A stretch of DNA of 32,648 nucleotides from Candidatus Stygibacter australis (GCA_030765845.1 JAVCDJ010000039.1:1-32648); one strand, 5' to 3'. Shown: positions 16,655 through 25,602, counted from the first letter of the stretch. Numbers and translations: made by a program. The notes: generated from the letters alone by a model not told the origin.

Positions 16655-17365
16655 ATGGAAAAACTGATCAATATCAAAGAAATGTATAAGCATTATCCGG
16701 TGGGAACTGGAAAATTTACTGCCTTGAAATCAATAGATCTTAATATCACAGAAGGAGAATTCAGTGGTATCGTAGGACCAAGCGGATCAGGAAAAACCAC
16801 TCTTTTGAATATCATTGGTTCGCTCGATGTTCAATCAGAGGGTATAGTCGAGGTGCTGGGAAAAGATGTGAAATCACTGACCCACAGGCAATCAGCAAAT
16901 CTGCGAAGTGGACATATAGGTTTCATCTTTCAAACCTATAACCTGCTCCCGGTATATACTGTTTTTGAAAATGTGGAATTTCCACTATTACTGCTCAATT
17001 TTAGCGCTTCTGAGCGTAAGAAGATGGTTAACAATGCTCTGGAGTGGGTGGGATTGATGCCAAAACTGAAAAGCCGACCAGCTCAGCTTTCAGGTGGAGA
17101 ATGCCAAAGGGTTGCAATAGCCCGGGCAATTGTGAAGAAACCCCAGCTTGTTCTTGCTGATGAACCAACTGCAAATCTGGACGCAGAAAATTCTCATCAT
17201 ATCCTGAGGACTATGGTGGAATTGAATGAGAAACTGGGAACAACTTTCGTCTTTAGCACCCATGATGCCAAAGTAATCAATTATCTGCGGAGAAAGATCA
17301 CATTGATAGATGGCAGGATAGTATCTGATGATATTATCAAGCAACAAACCGGAGTAACAGGATGA
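16655..17365 (+). CDS. ABC transporter ATPase, LolD/MacB type
   Basis: A 236-residue nucleotide-binding subunit of the type VII (mechanotransmission) ABC group. Walker A is GPSGSGKTT (41-49), the Q-loop Q93 lies in FIFQTYNLLP, and the signature is LSGGE (145-149). Walker B is LVLADEP with D169/E170, and the H-loop is H203 (STHD). GTGKFTALKSIDLNI near the start and NLLPVYTVFENVEFPL are typical of LolD/MacB. It overlaps the first permease by 4 nt (ATGA), as expected for subunits of one complex. It should power the two FtsX-fold permeases that follow. Confidence 0.95.
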   Translation: MEKLINIKEMYKHYPVGTGKFTALKSIDLNITEGEFSGIVGPSGSGKTTLLNIIGSLDVQSEGIVEVLGKDVKSLTHRQSANLRSGHIGFIFQTYNLLPVYTVFENVEFPLLLLNFSASERKKMVNNALEWVGLMPKLKSRPAQLSGGECQRVAIARAIVKKPQLVLADEPTANLDAENSHHILRTMVELNEKLGTTFVFSTHDAKVINYLRRKITLIDGRIVSDDIIKQQTGVTG

Positions 17366-18546
17366 TTTTAAAATTAGCCTGGAGAAATATAATTGGAGGT
17401 GGTTTTCGCACCTGGCTGAATGTGTTCATTCTGTCCGTTGTGATCGTAACTATTATAGGTTTTCACGGGATGTACACAGGCTGGCAGAAGGATGGTGAAA
17501 ATGGCATTATCAAGTGGCATGTAGCTGGTGGGCAATACTGGCAAAGTGACTATGATCCTTATGATTCGTTCAGTTATGATGAAAGCCGGCAGCTAATGCC
17601 AGCCTCAGTGCCAGATGAAGAAGCAGTGGAATTTTTAGTAGGGCAGGGTGTGATCTATCCTCAGGGTAGAATGAAGAACATCACTCTAAAGGGAGTGGAA
17701 GAAGAGCAGGATCTGCTGGAACTGCCTACTGAGATGCTGACATATGAGCCTGGCAGGTACAAATTAATGCTGGGCCACCGTACTGCTCGAAAGTTGAAAC
17801 TGGATGAAGGTGACCGATTGATGCTGCGCTGGAGGGATGCAGGCGGAAGTTTTGATGCTGCCAGTTTTGAAGTAGTCAAGATATTCAAAACTACAGTGTC
17901 GTCTATAGATCAGGGACAGGTCTGGCTGGGAATTCAACAATTACGCAAGATGATGGGTTGCGAAGAGGCAGTGAACTATTTCTCGATTGAAAAGCCAATT
18001 ACCGGCTTAGGCAATGAATGGAAATTTAAATCACAAGACTATTTACTTTCTGAGTTCAGGGCCTTGATATCCGCCAAAATAGCTGGAGGGATGTTCATGT
18101 ATGCTCTAATGCTTTTTCTGGCTATGATAGCAGTTTTTGATACGCAGGTGCTGGCACTGTTTAAAAGACGCAAAGAAGTGGGCATGATGATGGCAATTGG
18201 CATGAATAGAGACCAGATAATCAGGATATTTACGCTGGAGGGTTTCATCTCTGGACTACTCTCTGTGGGATTGGCTGCTGTCTGGGGTACACCGCTTCTG
18301 ATAAAATTCCAGGAAAATGGATTAAGACTGCCTGATTATATGGATGCTTATGGAGTGGATGGGATCATCGATTCCATGTATCCTCAATACACGATAGGCC
18401 TGGTGATATTTACCGTGATAATTGTCCTGATGATCATGCTGGCAGTAAGTTATCTGCCGGTTCGGAGTATATCCCGGTTATTGCCGGTCGATGCACTGTT
18501 AGGAAGGATGACAGTGCCTGAGAAAAAGAAAAAGCAATACTCTTGA
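17362..18546 (+). CDS. ABC transporter permease 1, FtsX/LolE-like
   Basis: A permease of 394 residues with the FtsX/MacB layout. One transmembrane helix lies near residues 15-35, followed by a large periplasmic domain (about 40-245). Three C-terminal helices (about 250-270, 295-315 and 345-370) then contain the coupling motif LFKRRKEVGMMMAIGMNRDQI. It should pair with the second permease as a heterodimer, as LolC does with LolE. Its stop codon lies in the loop of an 8-bp hairpin that immediately precedes the next ribosome site. Confidence 0.9.
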   Translation: MILKLAWRNIIGGGFRTWLNVFILSVVIVTIIGFHGMYTGWQKDGENGIIKWHVAGGQYWQSDYDPYDSFSYDESRQLMPASVPDEEAVEFLVGQGVIYPQGRMKNITLKGVEEEQDLLELPTEMLTYEPGRYKLMLGHRTARKLKLDEGDRLMLRWRDAGGSFDAASFEVVKIFKTTVSSIDQGQVWLGIQQLRKMMGCEEAVNYFSIEKPITGLGNEWKFKSQDYLLSEFRALISAKIAGGMFMYALMLFLAMIAVFDTQVLALFKRRKEVGMMMAIGMNRDQIIRIFTLEGFISGLLSVGLAAVWGTPLLIKFQENGLRLPDYMDAYGVDGIIDSMYPQYTIGLVIFTVIIVLMIMLAVSYLPVRSISRLLPVDALLGRMTVPEKKKKQYS

Positions 18547-18560
18547 ATAGATGAGTATTG
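18535..18560 (+). promoter_or_regulatory. Intercistronic hairpin between the two permease genes
   Basis: CAATACTC (18535-18542) and GAGTATTG (18553-18560) form a perfect 8-bp stem with a 10-nt loop. The loop contains the permease 1 stop codon (18544-18546). The last stem base starts the GGAGG ribosome site of permease 2. No T-run follows, so this is not a terminator. Ribosomes finishing permease 1 would melt it, which suggests translational coupling or tuning of subunit ratio. Confidence 0.5.
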
Positions 18561-18569
18561 GAGGAATAA

Positions 18570-19841
18570 ATGATAGATTTTATACTTAAAGGGATTTTAC
18601 GGGATAGATCAAGAAGCTTATTGCCGATTATCCTGATTGCCACTGGAGTTCTTTCCACTTCGTTATATTATTCATTTATCCGTGGTTATGAAAGAATCTC
18701 TATTGATGGCAGTGCCCGTTATGATACTGGACATGTGAAAGTGATAACCAGGGCTTATGCTGAGGAATTAGATGAAAAGCCCTATGATCTATGTCTTTTG
18801 GGAGCAGAAGAATTACTTGCAGATCTAAAAAAAGATTATCCTCAACTTAACTGGTATGAGCGCATTCAGTTTGGTGGATTGGTGGATGTCCCTGATGCTC
18901 AGGGAGAAACAATAGTGCAGGGTGAAAGTGCTGTGATGGCAGTTGATCTTTCAAAGGATTCTGATGAACTGAAGCTCTTGAATCTGGGTGATGCTTTGCG
19001 AAAAGGAAAATTACCAACAGCAGACAATGAAGTCGTGCTAAGTACGGGGCTTTTTAAAAAACTTGGTATTGATATTGGAAATGATCTCAGTCTGATCACT
19101 GCTACCATGTATGGAGGAATGGCAGTGGGTAATTATCAGGTTACTGGAGTAGTGGAGTTTGGTATTCCGGTTCTTGATAGAGGAATGTTGCTGATGGATA
19201 TCAAAGATGCGCGTCAGCTTCTGGATATGCCTAATGGAGTTGGAGAGATATTAGGCATATATAAGGATAATGAATATCACTGGAATGAATCAGTAGCAAT
19301 ATCTGAGCAATTTATTAATAAATATTCTGATCCAAAAGACGAATTTTCTCCAGTTATGCTGCCCTTACATAAACAGGGTGATATGGAATCAATGCTAAGC
19401 TGGATGCGTGGAGCAATATTCATTTTAATTGGGTTCTTTGTGTTTATTATGGGACTGGTGTTATGGAATCTTGGTTTGATCAATGGGATCAGGCGTTATG
19501 GGGAGATGGGTCTCAGACTGGCAATTGGTGAGCATGCCGGGCATATCTATTTAAGTTTAATTGAGGAAGCCATCTTGATAGGTTTCTTAGGTTCCATAAT
19601 CGGAACTGCAGGAGGAGTTGGCATTGGTTACTGGCTGCAAAGTCATCCCTTTGATATGAGCCAATATCTTACGAAAGCCACAGTGATGATGAGTCCTGAT
19701 ATTTCTGCAGATGTAAACTGGTTCAGTTACGTAGTAGGTTTTATACCTGGTTTTCTGGCAACAATACTGGGTGCGGGATTTGCCGCTCTGGCGGTATTCC
19801 GGCGCAGCACAGCGTCCTTATTTAAAGAATTAGAGAATTAG
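18570..19841 (+). CDS. ABC transporter permease 2, FtsX/LolC-like
   Basis: The second FtsX-fold permease, 423 residues. An N-terminal helix (about 15-35) is followed by a MacB-like periplasmic domain up to about residue 275, then three helices. The motif GLINGIRRYGEMGLRLAIGEHAGHIYLSLIEEA is the cytoplasmic coupling region equivalent to the one in permease 1. GGAGGA at 18560-18565 with 4-nt spacing supports the ATG. The two permeases are dissimilar enough to suggest an obligate heterodimer. Confidence 0.9.
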   Translation: MIDFILKGILRDRSRSLLPIILIATGVLSTSLYYSFIRGYERISIDGSARYDTGHVKVITRAYAEELDEKPYDLCLLGAEELLADLKKDYPQLNWYERIQFGGLVDVPDAQGETIVQGESAVMAVDLSKDSDELKLLNLGDALRKGKLPTADNEVVLSTGLFKKLGIDIGNDLSLITATMYGGMAVGNYQVTGVVEFGIPVLDRGMLLMDIKDARQLLDMPNGVGEILGIYKDNEYHWNESVAISEQFINKYSDPKDEFSPVMLPLHKQGDMESMLSWMRGAIFILIGFFVFIMGLVLWNLGLINGIRRYGEMGLRLAIGEHAGHIYLSLIEEAILIGFLGSIIGTAGGVGIGYWLQSHPFDMSQYLTKATVMMSPDISADVNWFSYVVGFIPGFLATILGAGFAALAVFRRSTASLFKELEN

Positions 19842-19851
19842 GAGGAAAAAT

Positions 19852-20589
19852 ATGAAGGTAGTACTGATAACTTTGATAATATTATTCTCAGCAGTCTTTC
19901 TCTGGGCAGATACTGCAAAGGAAATAATCCGTAAAATTGATAATAACATGTATAGTGATTCACAGATCATTGAATCGCGTATGGTGATTGAAGGTAGACG
20001 GGGCGGCAGGGAAATATCTACAAGATCATGGACACGGGGCAGCCAGGATTCTTTTACAGAATACCTTTCACCACCCAGAGAGGCTGGTACCAAGATGCTG
20101 AAACTGGTAGATAAATTATGGATTTATGATAAGAACAGTGACAGAATAATCCAGATGTCAGGACATTTATTACGCCAGTCAGTAAATGGTTCAGATCTTT
20201 CTTATGAAGATTTCATGGATGAAAACAATTACCAGGATAGTTATGATCCGGTTTTGGAAGGTGAAGAGAATTATCAGGAAAGGGATTGCTGGGTAATATT
20301 ACTAACTGCCAAAACAGAAGGGGTCACCTATTACCAGAGAAAATTGTGGGTTGCCAAAGAGATATATCTGCCAGTAAAGGAAGAATTATATGGTGAAAGC
20401 GGAACTCTTTTGAAAAGGGTTGAACTTTCTGATTTCAGACAGGTGCAGAACCGCTGGTATCCTTTTAAAATCTTCTATAAAGATATATTGAATACTAAAG
20501 GCAAAGGAACCATTCTTGTGATTGAAAGTATTGAAATGGATGTAAATATCCCGGAAAGCGTTTTCAGCAAAGCTAGTTTAAGAAAATAA
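19852..20589 (+). CDS. LolA-like outer-membrane lipoprotein-sorting carrier
   Basis: A 245-residue periplasmic protein with signal peptide 1-19 (cut near LWADTAKE). The pattern IIRKIDNNMYSDSQIIESRMVIEGRRGGREISTRSWTRG fits the LolA/LolB-like fold annotated as 'outer membrane lipoprotein-sorting protein'. So do EYLSPPREAGTKMLKLVDKLWIYD and RQSVNGSDLSYEDFM. Family members bind acyl chains in a half-barrel. As the last gene of the TetR operon, it is the natural shuttle between the FtsX/ATPase complex and the outer-membrane barrel. The cargo is unknown. GGAGGA 6 nt upstream supports the start. No clear terminator follows. Confidence 0.88.
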   Translation: MKVVLITLIILFSAVFLWADTAKEIIRKIDNNMYSDSQIIESRMVIEGRRGGREISTRSWTRGSQDSFTEYLSPPREAGTKMLKLVDKLWIYDKNSDRIIQMSGHLLRQSVNGSDLSYEDFMDENNYQDSYDPVLEGEENYQERDCWVILLTAKTEGVTYYQRKLWVAKEIYLPVKEELYGESGTLLKRVELSDFRQVQNRWYPFKIFYKDILNTKGKGTILVIESIEMDVNIPESVFSKASLRK

Positions 20590-20906
20590 CTTCCGGCTTA
20601 TGATTTAATAAAAAATGACCATCAGGATTAATTCAGCTGGTTATTTCTTATAATGTTTAGAAGAGCTACTCCCGCAAATTTAAGGGAGATAATTCTCTTC
20701 CATTATCTTATTACAAAAGATGTAACGTGCTTATTAGTAATTGGATTGAAATGGCTACTTTAAAAAATATAAAGGACAGTTCTGAATACTTAAAAATGAA
20801 AATATAATTCAAATGAACGCAGATGATAGAATTGCAAATATAATTTCTTGACATTAGAATATATATTTTATAATATTTAACCATGTATTATTAATTGGAG
20901 GGGATT
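20590..20906. other. Intergenic gap before the caspase module
   Basis: This 317-nt, AT-rich stretch separates the LolA-like gene from the nuclease-like gene. It contains a weak CTCCC...GGGAG hairpin (about 20672-20691), no convincing terminator, and a strong promoter at 20848-20876 (listed separately). The longest internal ORF that starts with ATG is 18 codons (20751-20807) and lacks a good ribosome site, so I do not call a gene. Confidence 0.5.
20848..20876 (+). promoter_or_regulatory. Sigma-70-type promoter of the nuclease-caspase-lipoprotein unit
   Basis: A consensus TTGACA at 20848-20853 is followed by TAATAT at 20871-20876 (17-nt spacer), overlapping TATAAT at 20869-20874 (15-nt spacer). 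It lies about 30 nt before the start codon and is among the best promoter matches in the window. It gives the three downstream genes a transcript separate from the TetR operon. Confidence 0.7.
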
Positions 20907-21638
20907 TTGAATTCTAATTTATCTAATTGGGGAACGGAATTAGTTAATGGTATAGCAAGCTGGATAGAATATCAAAGGACTATCAGTTTTACTCGAATAC
21001 CAGAAGGTGCAGTACAACTTATTGTAGAGGGTATTCTTCAATCAAATTCAGGAAGAAATGAAAGGATCTACAAGGTAGAAAATAATTATCCTGTTAAATT
21101 GGATAATGACAAATTTGCCGATATTGCTTTCTGGTTATCGAAAGAAGAAGAAAATCCTTGTGGTTTAATAGAAAAAAAGGTTGTTACTTCTGCAGCAGGT
21201 AAAAAAAAGCGAAGCAAAAAGAAAGCAATAATTGAAGATGTTATTAAGCTTGCTCGATTTTCAAAACAAGATAATAATGCAAAGTGTTATTTGTTATTGG
21301 TTGGTGAGTATGATGGTATAGCCAAGATAATTGTTGTAGCTAAGATTGAAAAAAATGGAATTTATCATCTGCTAAAGTATGATGGGGATATAGAACAAAA
21401 GATTAATGGCTGGAGGTCAAAAAAACAAATCATAATTGATGACGGTATTAAAGAAATAAAGAACTTAGATTTAACTGTTTTTGAAAATGGTGATAAAATA
21501 TCCGCGAAATTAAGTAAAAAATCAGTTGCAGGATTAAGAGTCCAGGATAATGAAGGAAAGCAGAAATATCGTACCTGCGCATTATTATGGGAAGTGACTT
21601 ATACTGCGAGTAAATTTAATTCTAAGGAGAAAATATGA
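20907..21638 (+). CDS. PD-(D/E)XK nuclease-like protein
   Basis: A 243-residue protein without signal peptide, so probably cytoplasmic. The order of elements fits the PD-(D/E)XK fold: a helix with E41 (GAVQLIVEGIL), strand ADIAFW with D72, and strand GLIEKKVV with E89-x-K91. A helix AIIEDVIKLARF and strand KCYLLLVG follow. A very basic insert (GKKKRSKKKA, 98-107) sits after the active-site strand. This fold call is my reading, not a database hit; the C-terminal 100 residues are unrecognised. TTG at 20895 precedes the ribosome site GGAGGGG (20897-20903), so I choose the TTG at 20907. Its stop overlaps the next ATG (ATGA), coupling it to the caspase gene. The coding is Lys- and AT-rich. Confidence 0.6.
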   Translation: MNSNLSNWGTELVNGIASWIEYQRTISFTRIPEGAVQLIVEGILQSNSGRNERIYKVENNYPVKLDNDKFADIAFWLSKEEENPCGLIEKKVVTSAAGKKKRSKKKAIIEDVIKLARFSKQDNNAKCYLLLVGEYDGIAKIIVVAKIEKNGIYHLLKYDGDIEQKINGWRSKKQIIIDDGIKEIKNLDLTVFENGDKISAKLSKKSVAGLRVQDNEGKQKYRTCALLWEVTYTASKFNSKEKI

Positions 21639-22690
21639 AAAAGATAGCTGTTGTATTTATTTTTATTATAATGACATTAATTTTGCAGGCAAATGAAATT
21701 GAGGATAATTTGAAGCAGATAGAGGCATTGAAAAAAGAAATCAGTCAGAATGGAATACTGGTAGAACAGAAAATTTCTGATCTAAAAAGTTCAAATCCAC
21801 TTTTTGCTGAGCAGGATCCATTTGAAAGTGATATTGAATATCTGACAAGAATGAGTAAAGCAATGCCACAAATTAACCAGCTTAGAAAACAATATATGGT
21901 TGATCTATGGCAGAAAATGAGTTTTTTTAGAGGAAGGCTTTTTGAAACTCAAAACATAAGAGTAGCATTAGATTCTGATAAGTATGACCCAAATACAGAA
22001 GAGTGGAAAATAACCGTTGATAACCTTGATTATCAAAAAGAGCATTATGAAGTAGTAATTAAAATAGACAAAGCAAATGCAGGAAACCTATTTAAAAACA
22101 AAAATAAGCTATTATATACTGGAATATTGGCAGTGGATAACGGTGATAAAATTGGTTTGGCTAAGCTTATAATTGCAAATCCAATTAGCAAATATGAATT
22201 GGAATATGAGTTTAATCCTATGCTATCGCTTAAATTTAACGGTAATGTGTCTTCGGTAGTATTCAGTTCAGATGGAAAATATCTGGCAACTGGAAGTTAT
22301 AGAAATGCTTTTATTTTCAATTTAGAGACAGGAAATGGAGTTAAATCTTTCAAACAAGGAAATTATGTACCTTCGGTGGCATTTAGTCCAGATGGAAAAT
22401 TTCTGGCAACTGGAAGCGATGACGATTATGCTCGCATTTTCAATTTAGAGACAGGAAATGAAGTTATATCTTTCAAACATGAAATAGATGTAAATTCAGT
22501 ATCCTTTAGTCCAGATGGAAAATATCTGGCAACTGGAAGTTATAAAAATGCTTTTATTTTCAATTTAGAGACAGGAAATGGAGTTAAATCTTTCAAACAA
22601 GGAAATTATGTACGTTCAGTAGCATTTAGTCAGATGGAAAATATCTGGCAACTGGAAGCGATGACGATTATGCTCGCATTTTTAATTTAG
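21635..22690 (+). pseudogene. WD40-caspase protein, N-terminal fragment before a frameshift
   Basis: This is the 5' part of a gene that continues at 22632-24681. It encodes a signal peptide (MKKIAVVFIFIIMTLILQA), a charged helical stretch and an unrecognised domain to about residue 195. The first three WD40 blades and the start of the fourth follow. At 22628-22632 the repeated TTTAGTCCAGATGG lacks one C (TTTAGTCAGATGG). The frame then reads about 20 out-of-frame residues and stops at 22690. Restoring the base yields one 1015-residue protein with its protease domain. The unit may be a real mutation, a contingency state or a sequencing/assembly error. If translated as it stands, it makes a secreted protein with a partial propeller and no protease. 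Confidence 0.75.
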
Positions 22691-23060
22691 AGACAGGAAA
22701 TGAAGCAAAATCTTTCAAACATGGATATCAAGTACGTTCGGTGACATTTAGTCCAGATGGAAAATTTCTGGCAACTGGAAGTTCTGACAATAATGCACGA
22801 ATTTTCAATTTAGAGACAGGAAATGAAGTTAAATCTTTCAAACATGGAGGTTCTGTACTTTCAGTATCCTTTAGTCCAGATGGAAAATATCTGGCAACTG
22901 GAAGTTCTGACAATAATGCACGAATTTTCAATTTAGAGACAGGAAATGAAGTTAAATCTTTCAAACATGGAGATTATATAAGTTCAGTATCCTTTAGTCC
23001 AGATGGAAAATATCTTGCTGTTGGGTGTAGTGATGATTATGCATATATATACCGGACACT
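22255..23060 (+). repeat. Seven tandem WD40 blade repeats, 120/123-nt DNA period
   Basis: TTTAGTCCAGATGGAAAA or a close variant recurs at 22262, 22382, 22505, 22625, 22747, 22870 and 22993. That gives steps of 120, 123, 120, 122 (one base lost), 123 and 123. Each unit encodes SVxFSPDGKYLATGS, then IFNLETGN, then KSF. Blades 1 and 3 are the 40-residue type (SYxNAF) and blades 2 and 4 the 41-residue type (SDDDYAR), showing duplication of a two-blade unit. Blades 5 and 6 are nearly identical to each other (SSDNNAR). Confidence 0.9.
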
Positions 23061-24681
23061 GATCCAGGTAGAAGATGAAGTTTTAGCAAAGAAAGCAATA
23101 TCAAGACCTCCCGCACTGTCTGCAAGCGTAAGCTTTGAGGATACAGATGGTAATAATTTTCTTGATGCTTTGGAAAAGGGGATTTTTCACCTGAACATTA
23201 CCAATCAGGGAGAAGGAACTGGAAAAGGAATACTTGTTAAATTCAATCCTGAAAGGATAGAAAACTTGAATTACAATAATACATATATTGAAGAAATAGA
23301 AGCAGGGAAGACAACAGAAGTGGATATACCAATCGAGGCATATATTGGAATAGAAGATGCAGATCATCTAATTCGTTTTGAGTTTGATGAGATAAATGGT
23401 TTTCCACCGGATCCTGTAGAAATTCAGATTTCCACTAAATCTTTTCAGAAACCGGAAATATTCATTGTAGATACTGGTATTGAAGATGGTAACTCAAATG
23501 GAATGATCGAATCGGGAGAAATGATAGAATTAACTGTAAGGATCGGTAATAAAGGAAAAGGCACAGGAACAGGAGCTTATGCAAAGTTTTATGCTGGAGA
23601 CAATGTATTTATTACTGATACATTTCCCAAAACTGTGAAACTGGGCGATATTGAATATAATGACCAGATAGATGTACCACTTGAATTTTTCGTTAATGAC
23701 AAAGCAGAAGATAATATCCCTTTATATGTCGATTTTACTGAAGCAACCGGACTGGCAGGAGTGGATAAACTGCGTTTGCCGATAAAGAAAAGCGAAAGTG
23801 CAAGAACTATCCAGAAAACAGTAGTTTCAGGAATTGAGAAAGAATATGGAGAGCTTGCCTATGAAGCAGACCTTTCTGTAGATATCGAGCAGAATATACC
23901 CCGTGGAGTAAAAAACAATGATGTAATTGCAGTAGTAATCGGTAACCGTGATTATCAGAAGACAAAGCAGGTTGATTTTGCTATGCGTGATGCAGCATTA
24001 ATGAAACAGTATCTGATATCTGCCTTTGGTTTGAAAGAAGGCAATATATTCATAATTAATAATGCAACTAAGGGCGATTTTGAAACATATTTTGGCACGG
24101 ACAGAAATTATCAGGGCAAGCTTTATAATTCAGTTAAAAGCCAGGTTACTGACGTGATAATATTTTATTCCGGTCATGGTGCACCGAGTATAAAAGATCA
24201 GAAGGGATATTTTGTACCTGTGGAATGTGATCCTCAATATGTGGAATTAGGAGGATATTCAATTGATACATTTTATAATAACCTTGCTGAAATACCGGCA
24301 AAATCAATGACAGTTATCCTTGATGCCTGCTTCAGCGGAGCAGAGCTTCTGGAAAATATTTCACCTATAATACTTGATATTGATAATCCTATTATTATAT
24401 TGGAAAATAGTTTGATAATCTCCAGTTCCCAAAGTGATCAGCCGTCAAGCTGGTATAAAGAAAAGAAACATGGAATGTTCACCTACTTCTTCTTAAAGGC
24501 AATCCATAACAGAAATGCAGATTATGATAATAATGGTGATATAACCTATAATGAGATCTATCAGTATGTGTCGGACAGCAATGATGGTGTCCCATATAAT
24601 ACAAAACTGTTGCATGGTTTTGAACAGAATCCTCAGCTATCAGGTCAGGATACTGATAAAATTGCAGTTAAATACGAGTAG
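22632..24681 (+). CDS. WD40/Ig-like/caspase protein, C-terminal portion (separated by frameshift)
   Basis: This is the remainder of the gene beginning at 21635; the first usable GTG in this frame is at 22741. Four WD40-like blades come first (ending near 23060). Two similar Ig/CARDB-like domains follow (about 23116-23440 and 23455-23790, each with a DxNxNGxxExGE-like loop and GEGTGKG or GKGTGTG). Last is a peptidase C14 caspase p20-like domain (about 23900-24670). The catalytic dyad is present: His in YSGHGAP (24175-24177) and Cys in DACFSGAE (24328-24330), residues 848 and 899 of the restored protein. With the frame broken, this half lacks the signal peptide. The DUF4384 lipoprotein follows 48 nt later, a known partner type for caspases. 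Confidence 0.85.
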
Positions 24682-24729
24682 CTGTTATAAGCATTTAATA
24701 TGATGTAATATAGTATCTCAGGAGTAAAT

Positions 24730-25602
24730 ATGAGAAGGTATTTGTTAATTTTATTACTGGTTATAATTTGCGGATGTAGTCAGAATAAAGAAATTGTGAA
24801 AACTTCAACCGAAAATTCTATATTGGAAAATATAATACAGGATAAGCTTGAGCCATTAGGTAATGACTGGTTTCTTGTTACTGCCAGTATTGAGATAGCG
24901 AATATTTCACCGGAAGAAGCAAGGGACAAAGCAATAGAGAAAGCCAGCAAAAGGGCTCTTGAATATTTTGGTGTAGAAGTGGGAAGCAGAACACTTTCAT
25001 TCAAAGCTGAAACTAATAATAAAATCAATGTAGATCATTTCTCTAACCTGATCAAACTCACCAGTAGTGGAATAATTTTGAAGAAAGAGATCGTTGAAAG
25101 CAAAACTGAAGTGCATGGGGAAGACATTTATGAAATTGTGGTAATGAAGATTTTGCTTGGTAAACAAAAGGGAGAAAGAGACCCATATTTCAAGTTGAAT
25201 GCAGATCTGAATAAAAATTACTACGTTGAGAATGAAAATATTGAGATAGAGATAACACCTTCAATTGATTGCTATTTAACGGTTATATTCATATCTTCTG
25301 ATGAAAGTGTGGGGACAGTTTTTCCTAATAAGTATTCCCCGAACAATTTCGCTGAAGCAGGGCAAAAACTTACGTTGCCCACAGAAAAGGAAAAGTCGAT
25401 GGGAATAAAGTACAAAGTTACGCTGCTTCCTAATAAGGATGAAGATACAGAATTAGTCAAAGTGATAGCGACAAAAAAACCAATTTCAATAAATTTGAAT
25501 GACAACTTTAATACAGCTTTAGAATCCCTTCAAAACTGGTTAGTTGAAATACCAAGCAATGAAATTGTAGAGGTTGACCTTCAGTATTTTATAAAGAAGT
25601 AG
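24730..25602 (+). CDS. LPP20/DUF4384 lipoprotein of the caspase module
   Basis: The N-terminus MRRYLLILLLVIICGC ends in a lipobox with lipidated C16, so it is membrane-anchored. Residues about 45-145 resemble LPP20: a WFLVTASIEI strand, helix EEARDKAIEKASKRALEYFG, then beta strands ending EIVVMKILL. Residues about 154-250 match DUF4384: LNADLNKNYYVENENIEIEITPSIDCYLTV, then VGTVFPNKYSPNNF. DUF4384 domains are, to my recollection, commonly fused to or next to peptidase C14 proteins, so this is probably the partner or anchor of the caspase. A strong terminator follows at 25743-25778, closing the unit. The LPP20 part is distantly like that of the protein at 3371-4579. Confidence 0.8.
   Translation: MRRYLLILLLVIICGCSQNKEIVKTSTENSILENIIQDKLEPLGNDWFLVTASIEIANISPEEARDKAIEKASKRALEYFGVEVGSRTLSFKAETNNKINVDHFSNLIKLTSSGIILKKEIVESKTEVHGEDIYEIVVMKILLGKQKGERDPYFKLNADLNKNYYVENENIEIEITPSIDCYLTVIFISSDESVGTVFPNKYSPNNFAEAGQKLTLPTEKEKSMGIKYKVTLLPNKDEDTELVKVIATKKPISINLNDNFNTALESLQNWLVEIPSNEIVEVDLQYFIKK

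Noticed and set aside
20751-20807. 18-codon ORF upstream of the nuclease-like gene
   Set aside because: No convincing ribosome site and no recognisable peptide; ORFs of this size are expected by chance.
22625-22645. Programmed -1 frameshift to join the two caspase halves
   Set aside because: The codons CAG ATG GAA AAT do not form an X XXY YYZ slippery heptamer and no clear stimulatory stem follows. A 1-nt deletion relative to sister repeats explains the break more simply.
22728-22964. Minus-strand ORF of 78 codons within the WD40 region
   Set aside because: It is the antisense image of the repeats (its protein repeats the same motif twice) and has no start signal.
22255-23060. CRISPR-like or satellite array from regular 120/123-nt repeats
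   Set aside because: The period is a multiple of three, the whole unit is coding, and each unit translates into a WD40 blade. There are no unique spacers of constant length.
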